Positions 28,101-40,100 of a stretch of 64,000 nt of DNA are shown here, in pieces (within the stretch, counting starts at the first letter, position 1; each line of letters starts with the position of its first letter). The notes under the pieces are model-generated. The model worked only from the letters and a program-made list of their open reading frames with translations. It had not been told where the DNA came from and ran no database searches. Source of the stretch: Syngnathus acus (lineage: Eukaryota > Chordata > Actinopteri > Syngnathiformes > Syngnathidae). The translations under genes were made by a program, and so were the position numbers. Location of the stretch: NCBI RefSeq assembly GCF_901709675.1, contig NC_051105.1, positions 308,001 to 372,000 of the forward strand. The letters are read 5' to 3'.

Positions 28101-31100
28101 CGACACCAAAGTGATTTTCGAGTATTTGCTTGCAGTGTGAGGACCTGGACCCCTCTCTTCATGTGCTATTTCAGACAAACCCGGCATACCGGTCGGCCCC
28201 ATGAAGATCGTCGAGGTCGATGGCCAATCAGTGACAGTCAGCTGGCAACCTCCAGAGAAGGATGGCGGCGCTAACATCAGCGGATATGTGGTGGAACAGC
28301 GCGATGCTCACCGCCCCGGCTGGATCACAGTCTCAGAATCGGTGACCCGACCGTGCTTCAAGTTTACCCGACTTTCTGAGGGAATAGAGTACGTGTTCCG
28401 TGTTGCCGCCATGAACCGCTTCGGTGTTGGTGGCTTCCTCCAGTCGCAAGTGGTGGAATCTAAGAGTGCCAAAAGTGAGTGCGCAAACTGACAACGCCTT
28501 CAGCAGCAACGTTTGATTTGCCTACGATTTTCCCCCCTCCTAATTCGTCTGCGGTTGACTTGCGCAGCCATCCCTGGACCTCCGAGCAGACCGGAGGTAC
28601 TCGACGTCACTCACGAGGGCATGACCCTCACTTGGCATCCGCCGGAGGACAACGGTGGCTCCACCATCACCGGTTATATCATTGAGCGCAAGGAGCCTCG
28701 TTCTGACCGATGGCTGAGGATCAACAAAAACCCAGTGACCATGACCAGGTACCGCTCTTCCGGTCTGATCGAAGGCCTGGAGTACGAGTACCGCATCACA
28801 GCCATTAACTCCAGAGGAACGGGCAAACCCAGCGAGACCTCTGCCATCACTGTTGCCATGGACCCCATAGGTACATGATAAACCTACACACTTGTACTTG
28901 TGAAGAAGTCCATCTGACCGACCCTATATGTATTGTTGTGAAATAGCGCCACCAGGTCCTCCAGTTCATCCCAAAGTCACAGATACCACCAGAACCTCCG
29001 TGTCTCTGGCCTGGTTGCCTCCTGTAGAGGAGGGTGGCTCTGTGGTCACCGGTTACTTTGTTGAGATGCAAAAGGTGGACCAGGTGGAGTGGACCCTGTG
29101 CAACACCACACCCACCAAAATGTGCGAGTATACCCTCACACACATGCCGCAAGGTGCAGAATACAAGTTCAGAGTCATCGCCTGCAATGCTGGTGGCACT
29201 GGAGAACCCTCAGAGATTCCTGGGGTTGTCAAAGTCCAGGAGATGCTCAGTAAGATAAATTCATGTGATCATTTGTACAGTGTCGTACATCATTTGCCGC
29301 ATTCGATCCCACACAAATCTCCTCTGTGTCTTCCTTAGATTATCCGGAATACAAGCTGGACAGTAGATATGAGGAGGGCTACGTGGTGCGGCAAGGAGGA
29401 GTCATCTGCCTGTCGGTGCCCTTCACTGGTAAACCCATCCCTACGTGCAAGTGGACCAAGGATGGACGCGACATCTCCCACCGGGCCATGATCGCGGTCA
29501 ATGATGACATAACGGAGCTTGTCATCAAAGAGGCTCACAAAGATGACACGGGTACTTATGACCTGCTGTTGGAGAACAAATGTGGCAGGAAAGCCGTGTA
29601 CATCAAGGTAAGGTCAAGTCCTGTGAACTGCAACCATCGTCAGTTCTTTTTAATCTTATATCTTATATCTGCAGGTGAAGGTCATCGGGCGTCCCGATGT
29701 CCCGGAGGGCCCTCTGGAGTTCGACGACATTCAGGCCAGATCAGTCCGAGTCAGCTGGCGGCCCCCGTCTGACGACGGAGGCTCTGACCTCCTCGGATAT
29801 ATCGTGGAGAGACGCGAAGTCCCCAAGGCTGCTTGGTATACGGTGGACGCTCGGGTCACAGAGAACTCCCTGGTGGTCAAAGGCCTGAAAGAGAATATGC
29901 AGTACCACTTCAGGGTCTCTGCTGAGAACCAGTTTGGTGTCAGCCGCTCTCTGAAGTCCGAAGAGCCTGTCACAGCAAAGACACCTCTCTGTGAGTACCG
30001 AGAATATCAAGTGGTGATGTGACTTGAAGGTGCCCCAATTTAGGAGTTTTCCAAGTTTAAAACGCTCTCTTGGTTGGTATTTCTTTCCTTTTTGTCTTTT
30101 GTCTGTGAAATATGGGAAATATTGACCTCATCGCTCCCCGTTTCAACTCGTTATTGGTTGTGTGGCAAACGGGGGCCGTCCAACCTCATCCTCAGTGCTG
30201 TTTTTCTTTATTGAAAGCATGTATGTATGTATGGCTGTCCAAACTCTCTTATCAGCTTTTGTCTCACTCTTATTTATCTAAAGGCCCGCCGGAACCCCCC
30301 AGCAATCCTCCAGAGATCATGGACGTAGCCAAGTCCTCAGTCTCCCTATCATGGGCCCGGCCCCGGGACGACGGTGGCTCGCGTGTCACAGGATACTTTG
30401 TTGAGAGGAGGGAGGTTTCCACAGAGAAGTGGGTCCGCCACAACAAGACTCACATCACAACCACCATGTACAACGTCACCGGCCTCATCCCCGATGCGGA
30501 GTACATGTTCCGAATCGTGGCACAGAATGACGTCGGGCAGAGTGAGCCGGGCCCTGCGTCCGAGTCGGTGGTCTGCAAAGATCCATTCGGTGTGTAAATG
30601 CCCCACGATGGTGCCCGGGAGCTAATCAATTCAACCTGTGTTGTTGTTGTTGTTGTTGTTGCCAATCGACACACTCATTGATATCTTCTCGACAGACAAA
30701 CCAAGCCAACCGGGAGAGATCGACGTCATCTCTGTAACCAAAGACTGCATTACCATCCATTGGTTACGGCCCGACTTTGATGGGGGGAAGGAGATCTTGG
30801 GGTACTGGATTGAGTACAGGCAGTCCGGCGAAAGCGCCTGGAAGAAGTGCAACAAAGAGCGTTCCAAGGACCGCCAGTTTACCATGGGGGGCCTGATGGA
30901 AGCCACGGAGTACGAGTTCAGAATCTTGGCCGAGAACGAAGCCGGACTCAGCAGGCCTAGGCGCACACCCATGGGCATCAAAACCAAGTTGAGCGGTGAG
31001 TGACGGTTATGGAGTTCATCTCACTGCTCGAAATGCCCAAAGTGGTTCTGGTTACATTGTCAAATGTACTTCTTGAAATTGACTCTGGCTGATGTTCTGC

Positions 31101-34100
31101 AGTCGGCGAGGCTCCGGCTTTGAAGGAAGACATCACGGATGTCACAACCAAACTCGGAGAGTCTGGCACGCTGTCCTGCGGCATTATCGGCCGACCTCTG
31201 CCAGAGATCAAGTGGTACCGCTATGGCAAAGAGCTGATTCAGAGTCGCAAGTACAAGATGAGCTCAGATGGCCGCAACCACTCCCTTAGCATCATGACAG
31301 ACGAGCAGGAAGACGAGGGCCTGTACACCTGCAGGGCCATCAATGAAGCCGGGGAGATGGAGACCAGCGGCAAACTGCTGCTACAGGCTGCTCCTCAGCT
31401 GCACCCCGGCTTCCCTCTGAAGGAGAAATATTATGCCGGGGCTGGCACCAGTCTCCGCCTCCACGTGGTCTACATCGGCCGCCCCATTCCCCAGATTATG
31501 TGGTTCTATGACAAGAAGCCTCTGAACTCGTCCGAGAAAGTGATCATTGAGAACACGGAGAGCTACACCCACCTGGTGGTGAGGAACGTCCAAAGGAAGA
31601 CCAACGCCGGCCGTTACAAAGTGCAGCTGAGCAACAAGTTTGGCACCGTTGATACAGTATTGCGGGTTGAAATCCAAGGTAAAGAGCTATGTATGACTTG
31701 AAGATATGATGTGTGTCATCTCGTCGCCATTGCTGAGAGTCTAAAAGTGCCCGTTGCGACGTACCCAGATAAGCCGTCCATCCCGGAGGGCCCGGTGGTG
31801 GTCGAAGCTCTGCTGAAGAGCTCCGTCCTTATCGGGTGGAAGGCTCCCAAAGATGACGGCGGCGCCATGATCACCAACTACATTGTGGAGAAACGCATGG
31901 CCAAGGAGGGAGAAGTGTGGAACCTCGTGTCCTCTTCTGTCTCTGGAACCACGTGCCGCGTACCCAACCTTGCGGAGAGTGCCGGATACTACTTCCGAGT
32001 TTCTGCTCAGAACCAGTACGGTGTCAGCGAGCCTCTGGAGATTCCCTCAGTGGTCATCATCAAGAGTCCATTCGGTGAGTCGCGTAGCTAGAAAGAAGAA
32101 AGTGATCTGTCTTTGATTCCGCTTTGATCACATCATGGTGCTTTCTGTGGTCCTCAGAAAAACCTGGCATACCACAGCAACCCTTCATCGTCAGCGCCTC
32201 CGAGGACTCGTGCGTTGTCGGCTGGAAGCCACCAAGCAGTGACGGTGGCGCTAAAGTGTCCGCCTACTATCTGGAAAAGCGTGAGAAGAAGCAGAACAAG
32301 TGGATGTCAGTCACCACGAAGAAGATTGTGGAGACCAGCTTCGAGGTCACAGGCCTAATTGAGGGCTTTGAGTATGAGTTCCGTGTCAAGTGCGAGAATA
32401 TGGGTGGAGAGAGTGACTGGAGCGAGGTCTCAGAGCCCATTGTGCCCAAGTCCGACCAGTCTCTGCGTGCTCCCGGCTTCAGGGAGGAGATCCGAGACAT
32501 GACTGTCAAATACCATGCCAATGCCACCTTTGTTACCAAGGTGCTTACCTCGATATCTTTTGACAATGCATACCTTGTACGTCTTGCAGTTATCATCGTA
32601 AGTTCATATTCTTTTGCCACCTATGTGCAGGTGGTGGGACATCCCAAGCCTGTGGTCAAGTGGTACCGAAGTGGAAAGGAAATCCAGGGTGACGGAGCCA
32701 AAATCAAAGCCCTTGAGTTCAAGGGGGGTTACTACCAACTGGTCATCACTGCCGCTGACGAGAGTGACGCCACAGTCTATCAAGTCAGAGCGACCAACTC
32801 TGCAGGCTCCATCTCCACCACAGCAAACTTGGATGTGGAAGGTAGACCTAGGAGTCGCCGAGAACTAGCCGGAACGATCCTTTCAATGGTGATCGCTTTG
32901 AGATTGAGCCGTGCTGTGCGTGTCTGTGCTAATTGCAGTTCCTGCCAAGATTCACCTGCCAAAGGAGCTCCAAGGAATGGGAGCAGTCCGCGCTGTTCGG
33001 GGTGAGCACATCACCATCAAGATCCCCATCTCGGGAAAGCCCGAACCGGCAATTACCTGGCAGAAGGGCCAGGAGATCCTCTCCAACTCTCCCTATCACC
33101 AGATCATCGCCACTCGCTCCTTTACATCGCTGGTCTTCCAGAAGGGAGTGCAGCAGAAGGACACGGGCTACTATAGCATCACTGCCAAAAACAGGTTCGG
33201 AATGGATAAACAGACCATCGAGGTGAGCATAGCAGATATTCCCGAAGCGCCCAAAGGACTGGTGGTCAGCGACATCTCCCGAGACTCCATTACGCTGGCC
33301 TGGGAGCCCCCTGCCAGCGATGGCGGGAGTGACATCATCAGTTACATTGTGGAGAAGTGTCCCACCTCTGCGGACAGGTGGATTCGCGCCGGACAGACTG
33401 CTGACTGCAGCACCACCATCCTCAACATCTTTGGCAAGGCCAAATATCAGTTCCGCGTTATTGCAGAGAACCAGTTTGGCTTGAGTCCTCCCTCTGCACC
33501 GACGGAGCCCATTACCACAAAGGAGGACAAGTCTGTGATCAGGAACTATGATGAGGAAGTGGACGAAAGCAGAGAGATGAGCAAAGAAGAGGCTCACTCA
33601 TTCAAGATCAAGGAGCTCCACTCCAAGTACACCATTTCGGAGGAGTTGGCTCGTTGTCAATTTGGAGTGGTCCACCGTTGTGTGGAGATTGCAACCAAGA
33701 AGACCTTCATGGCCAAGTTCATCAAGGTCAAAGGAACTGACCGTGAGCTGGTTCTTAGGGAAATTGAGGCCTTGAACGTAGCAAGGCATAAGAACGTAAT
33801 CTACCTGCACGAGTATTTTGAAAGTATGGAGGAGATTGTCCTCATCTTTGAATTTATTTCTGGAGTTGACATTTTCGAGCGCCTCGGAACAAGCAACTTT
33901 GAGCTCACCGAGCAGGAGATTGTCCTCTATCTCAGACAGGTCTGCTCGGCTCTCCAGTTTTTGCACAGCAACAACTTTGGCCACTTTGATATCCGCCCAG
34001 ACAACATTGTCTACGCCACAAGGAAAAGCAAGGTTGTCAAGATCATCGATATGGGTCAGGCTCGTTCGCTGGCACCGGGTGAAAACATTCGAATGTTCTT

Positions 34101-37100
34101 CTCAGCCCCAGAGTACTGCGCCCCTGAGGTCCACCGTCACGATTTGGTCACCACAGCCACTGACATGTGGTCCGTCGGTGTGCTTGCCTACGTGCTGCTG
34201 AGTGGTGTCAATCCGTTTGCTGCGGAATCTGTCACGCAAACGGTTGAGAACATCTGCGCCTGTGAATATGTCTTTGACGCTGACGCATTTAGGGACATCA
34301 GTTTAGAGGCTATGGATTTTGTTGACAGACTTCTCGTCAAGGACAGGAAGCTCCGTATGACTGCTCATGAGGCATTGGCGCACCCGTGGCTGAAGATGAA
34401 GATGGAGCACGTCAGCAGGAAGGTCATCCGGACTTTGAGACACAGGAGGTATTACCACTCGGTGGTAAAGAGGACCGACACCATTGTCTCGGCAGCTCGC
34501 GTGGCCTACGGCGGCGCCTTCAAGAACCTGAGAGGATTGTCTGTAGGCAAAGTGAAGATCGCCAGCGAATATCACGGTCTCCGTGCCGGCCCCGTCATGC
34601 ACGCCTCTGCCGAGGAAGGTGGCCATGTTAGGTTCACTTGCAGCATTGCCAGCTTTGACCAAAGTACACAGGTGACGTGGTACTTTGGCAGCCGCCAGTT
34701 ACACTCAAGCTCCAAGTACGAGATCACCTACCACAGCGGTTTTGCCAGCATATATGTGAAGGACATTGAAGAGAGTGACGATGGCGTCTACAGGTGCAAG
34801 GTGTTGACTGATGACGGCGAGGATAGTGCGTATGGTGAGCTCTTTGTCGAGACAGTCAGAAGCATCAGGGAGCACTATGTGTGTCGCTCCATCAAGAAAC
34901 TAAGAAGGAGGATTGACAAGACCAGAATCCTCTACAGGCCACCGGAGTTCACACTGCCACTGTACAACCGCAGCGCTTACATTGGCGAAGACGTGCGCTT
35001 TGGCGTCACCATTACCGTGCACCCCGATCCTCGTGTCACGTGGTTGAAGAACGGCGAAAGAATCTCACCCGCCGACGGTGACCCCAAGTACACTTTCCTG
35101 AGCGACAAGGGCCTGTACCAGCTGATTATCCACAATCTGGACACGAGCGACGACGCCGAGTACACGGTCATGGCCCACAACAAGTTTGGAGAAGACAGCT
35201 GCAAGGCTCGTCTCACCGTGACACCACACCCCGTGACAGAGGAAAGTATGAGGCCCACGTTCAAGCGCCTGCTGGCCAATGTCGAATGCACAGAAGGGGA
35301 GAGCGTCCGCTTTGATATCAGAGTGTCTGGAATCCCGACTCCTTCCCTGAAATGGGAGAAGGATGGCCATTCTCTCCAGCTGGGTCCAAAGCTAATTGTC
35401 ATCCAAGAGGACGCTGACCACCATGTTCTGTGCATCAGGGAGACACTGATTGAGGACTCCGGTATCTACCGAGTGACCGCCACCAACTGTGCCGGCTCTG
35501 TGAGTTGCCAGGCGACCCTGAGCGTGGACCGCCTCACGTACACCAGAAGAGAATACAAGAGTGAGGAGGAGAAATACAGATGCGTCCAGAAGCAGATTGA
35601 AAAGACCAACAAAATGGCTCAGAAGATTGTTGCCACAGAGGAGATTGTGCCGCTGAATCCTACGGCACAAGAGGCTCTGAGATTTGCCGCCGAGATGTAC
35701 AAGCCCGCCGTCAGCACCAAGAACGTCGAGGGCGAGTTCGACATCACTGTGGTCAAGTCGGAGACCAGGAAACTAGAAGACGAGAGAAGGATTTTCATGC
35801 CCTATGAGATTCCCGAACCTGTTGTTCATGACCGCCGAGCTCTGCGTGAGGACCAAGTCATTAAGCGATTTGTCGCACTCTCTGACATGAAGTGGTATCG
35901 CAAATTGAGAGAGCAGTATCTGGTTTCAGAGAGAAGTGAAAGGTTTGTGCAAAAGCGACAAAGGCGAATCCGCCTGTCCAGGTGGGAGCAGTTCTACGTC
36001 GTGCCGCTCCCCAGGATCACCGACCAGTACAGGCCAAGATGGCGAATTCCAAAAATGACTTTAGACGACCTGGAAATTGTCAGACCTGCCCGCCGCTCAC
36101 CGTCCCCCGAGTCCGCCGTTTCGTTCAGATCCAGGAGACGATCTTTGGGTGACTTGAGTGACGAGGAGCTACTGATCAGTGCTTCAGATGACTATCTGTC
36201 CTCCAGGAGGACAGAGGAGGAGAAGATGATGCTGGAGGATGACCTGGAGCTTGGCTTTTCTGCCTCCCCTGCAGTCAGTCCGGTTCGCATTGAACGACGT
36301 GCGGTGCAGCGCGAAGAGAGGTCTCGAGACATACGACGGGACGCTTTGGAGATTGTGGAGACGAAGAAAAAGCGTACTGTTTCTCAGTACATGAGAAGGA
36401 GGCGCTCACTGTCCCCCACCTACATTGAGCTGATGCGCCCGGTCTCCGAGTTGATCCGACCGGCTCGCGTGAGACTTGCGGCGGAGGCGGAGACCGAGCT
36501 TGTAGAGAGGAGATCTCCAACGCCAGAGAGAACTCGTCCTCGGTCTCCGAGCCCCGTTAGGTCTGTCGAGAGGTCCTCCCGTTCCACCTCTCGCTTTGAG
36601 CGCTCTGCCCGCTTTGACATCATGTCCCGCTACGAGGCGAGAAAGGCAGCTCTGAAGTCTGAGAGGACGTACCAGGTGGTGAGTCAGTCGCCTTTCAGCC
36701 TGGACCACGGGCCCCGCGTGACCGTCAGGATGCGCTCTCACCGCGTGCCACTAGGCCAGGACACCAAATTCACTCTGAACATCCAAGCCAAGCCGGAGGC
36801 CGAGGTCAAGTGGTTCCACAACGGAAACGAAATCTGCGAAACCAGCAGCAAATACATCTTCAGCAACATGAGCGGAGTTCTGACCATCACCATCCTGGAT
36901 TGCCAGGAGGAGGACAGCGGTACATACCGCTGCTTCTGTTCCAACGCCAGAGGGGAAGCCTCGGACTACGCCACCCTGGATGTGGCAGGAGGTGCCTACA
37001 CCACTTTCTCTTCTCGCCGCAAGGATGAGGAAGTTCCTAAATCTATCGTCCCCGAAATGACTCGACTTGATCACTACAGCTCGTCCCGCTTCAAAACTGG

Positions 37101-40100
37101 CTATGAATCGGAGAGCCACTTTGCAGTGGAAGAAAGCAAGACTAAGCTATCTGAGACACGCGAAGACATCACTCGGGAAAGGTACGACGGCGGGGCATCT
37201 TCTGAGAGGTACTCGTCTGCTGAGCGCTACGGCGCATCCATCAAGTACGCCTCTACTGAATACTTGTCATCTGCCTCTTCCTACTCCTCGGACAAGTTTG
37301 CCCTTTCTGAAAAACACGCTACAGCCGAAACCAAGTCAAAGTACGCTGCATCGTCCGAGCAGCTTTCTGCCCAAAGAGTGACGCCGACTGTCGCGGCTAG
37401 ATTCCTCACCAAGCCACAGTCTGTGACCCTTGCCGCGGGCGAGACAGCCCGCTTTTCCTGCGATATTGATGGTGCGCCCGCGCCCTCTGTCATCTGGATG
37501 CACGAGGGGAAAACCATTGTCACCTCCCACCGTCTTCAAGTCACCACCTCGCAGTACAAGTCCAACCTGGAGGTCTCTTCTGTTACATCCTCTGATGAGG
37601 GCAGTTATACAGTCATCGTAGAGAACTCGGCGGGCCGACAGGAGGCTCAATTCACCTTGACCATCCGCAGGCCCGTTCCCAAAGAGGTCAAGGGCATCAA
37701 GTCCCCAGAACCCAGTGTGAAGTCACCGAAGCCTTCGGTCACATCACCGTCGCCGTCGGTGACTTCCCCTGTTCCGAGTGTGAAGTCACCGGCGCCTAGC
37801 CTCAAGTCTCCTGAACCTAGGGTGAAGTCGCCGCCACCTAGTGTCAAGTCTCCTGAACCTAGGGTGAAGTCACCGCCACCTAGCATCAAGTCTCCTGAAC
37901 CGAGTGTGAAGTCAGCCGCACCTGGCGTCAAATCCCCTGAACCTATTGTGAAGCCACCAGCAGCACCAAGTGTCAAGTCTCCGGAGCCAGATGTGAAGCA
38001 CCCTGAGCCCTCAAAATCCACTGTGAAGTCACCAGCACCCAGAGTCAAGTCCCCTGAACCTAGTGTGAAGACACCAGAACCCGGCGTCAAGTCCCCCGAG
38101 CCCAAATCACCAATACCCAGGGTGAAGTCACCGGTACCGGGTGTCAAGTCACCAACGCCTGCTGGGAAGACACCGAGTGTGAAGTCACCAGTTCCTGGGA
38201 TCAAATCACCTGAACCACAGGGAATTAAGTCTCCTGGGGGTGTTAAATCTCCTGAACCAGGACCTAAGTCACCGCCACCAGTCAAGTCACCCGAAGCTGA
38301 GGAACCTAAAACGTCCCGGAGCATCAAATCACCTGAACCTGCAGAAATGAAAACACCTAAAGGCATCAAGTCCCCAGAACCCACTGGCATCAAAACACCA
38401 AGAGGCATTAGGTCCCCAGAACCATCTGGAATCAAGTCACCGAGGGCTGTGAAGTCCCCTGAACCCGAGGGAGTTAAATCTCCGACCAGAACAAAGTCTC
38501 CACCTCCTGCCATGTCCTCAAAGAGGGTCCTGTCACCGCCAGCTGATGAGTCTCCAACCCCCAAGCCACCCAAAGTCGTGAGTCAGCTGGCGGCTGTGGC
38601 CTGCGAAGACTCCGTCAAGATGTCTTGTGTTTGCGAGAGCAGCATCAAGGACGTGTCGTGGTATTGCAACGGTCGACGACTTTCCAAGAGCAGTCGCTTT
38701 AAGATGCAGTACTCCGACGGTTCCTGCAGTCTCGTGATACACGACCTGACCGACAGCGACCAGGGAGAGTACACCTGCGAGATGACATCGGAGGGAGGCG
38801 TCTCAAAGTCCTCCTTCTCCTTCACTGGACAGGTTTACCAGTCCATTCGCATGAAGGTCAACACTTACCGTGAAAAGCAACTTGCAGTTAAAGGTGAGCA
38901 ACAAGTCCCAAGTGAGTCACGTGGGGATGGGCGATCATTCACGCGCATGTGTTTCCGCGAACGCTTCTCGGTGCACGGTCCTCGGATCTCGGCCGCACTG
39001 TTCAGAGACACGCCTCGCTCTTTCAAAAAGAGTTTTATCGCGGATAACAGACGCAAGTCTGCGGAAAATAAATTGGCCAGCAAACACCGTATTGTCACCG
39101 TCATTTGCTTTTTCTTGACGTGAAACCAATTCTATCCAAATCCGATTTTTGTTACTGAAATGTATCCATTATTATTATTTGAGGGGCATGTCCTATTCTG
39201 GGCTCTCCTGGATGTTAAGATGTTGTGGGTGTTAACGTTTCCTTGTGGACCGTCAACAGGATCCGGCATGACGAGTTTCAAGGAGGCATCCTCATCCAGC
39301 TCCTCCATGGCCACGAGGACAGCAACTCGCACAGTGGAGGAGTCGTCGTCTTCCAAATCCTCGTCCTCATCTTCTGCCCAGAGAGCCATGATGTCCTCCA
39401 TGATGGAGTCCAGCTCCTTTGGCAGTATGGCGGCCGAAATGAAGTTTGAGACCATGTCCATGTCCAGCGTGTCCTCCATGGCCTCCGAGTCCTATGCCAC
39501 GAGCTCAAGCAGCGTCACGGGAATGAGCTCGCACCTGAGCGGATCCTCCTTCAGGGCACTCGGTAGGACTGACGTTCCCTCGCCGTTTTTTGTTGTTGTA
39601 GCAATGGCACAGAGTTGATTTGCACGGTGAAGGCCTTCCGGTGCCACCCGCTCGCTAAAACTGAAAATGTGCCGTATCGACTCGAGCGGTGCCTTGAGAT
39701 TGTGAATGGGAAGCCGTCGTAGCGGTCGGTGCAAGCGAAGCAAAAAAAAAAAGCAAAGGCTCTAAAAAAAAAAAAAACCCTCTTTGCTCGTTTGCTCGCG
39801 TGAAAGCTGCACCGTGTTGTAGCCGCTTAACCTCCAGTTAACGTCAATGGCAGCGAATGTGTTAAATGCAACAATGAATGTCAGCTTTGTACACTGAGTC
39901 AGCAGCCTAACCCGTTTCAGGTTCCGCCGCCGCCGCCGCCGCCGCTCCCAGAATCGAGGCGGTGCCCGAGGACATCAGCATCGAGGCCGGCAAGGTCCTG
40001 ACGGTGGCCTGCGCCTTCTCGGGCGATGCCAGCCACGTGGAGTGGTCCCGCGGCGGGCAGAAGATCCGCTCGTCGCCGGGGGGCCGCTTCCACGTGGAGA

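Larger units (their letters stand above)
13196..30995 (+). other. ttn: Titin distal C-zone/P-zone exons, mostly one domain per exon
   Basis: Thirty-two exons continue the eleven-domain pattern for three further complete units (first Ig at 16695, about 20390 and 26731), after the unit begun at 12526. Most exons are 282-312 nt and encode one Ig or Fn3 domain between phase-1 junctions. Exceptions are larger multi-domain exons at 16695-18461 (Ig-Fn-Fn-Ig-Fn-Fn) and 20113-21844 (rest of an Fn3, then Ig-Fn-Fn-Ig-Fn), and Fn3 domains split by phase-0 or phase-2 introns (15982/16078, 19992/20113, 25350/25675). Fn3 domains show the usual W-x-x-P, DGG and EFRV/YEF signatures. By position this stretch should lie along the edge of the C-zone and in the P-zone of the A-band. 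Confidence 0.93.

Noticed and set aside
37647-38573. 308-codon minus-strand frame rich in GSGDLTPG repeats
   Set aside because: It is the antisense of the KSP linker. Low-complexity codons remain open by composition.
38894-39123. Extension of the titin exon beyond 38893 to an in-frame stop at 39121
   Set aside because: A good GTGAGC donor at 38894 and an in-phase Mex5-type exon at 39260 explain the end. The extra residues have no Ig or linker similarity. Intron-retained use cannot be excluded without RNA.
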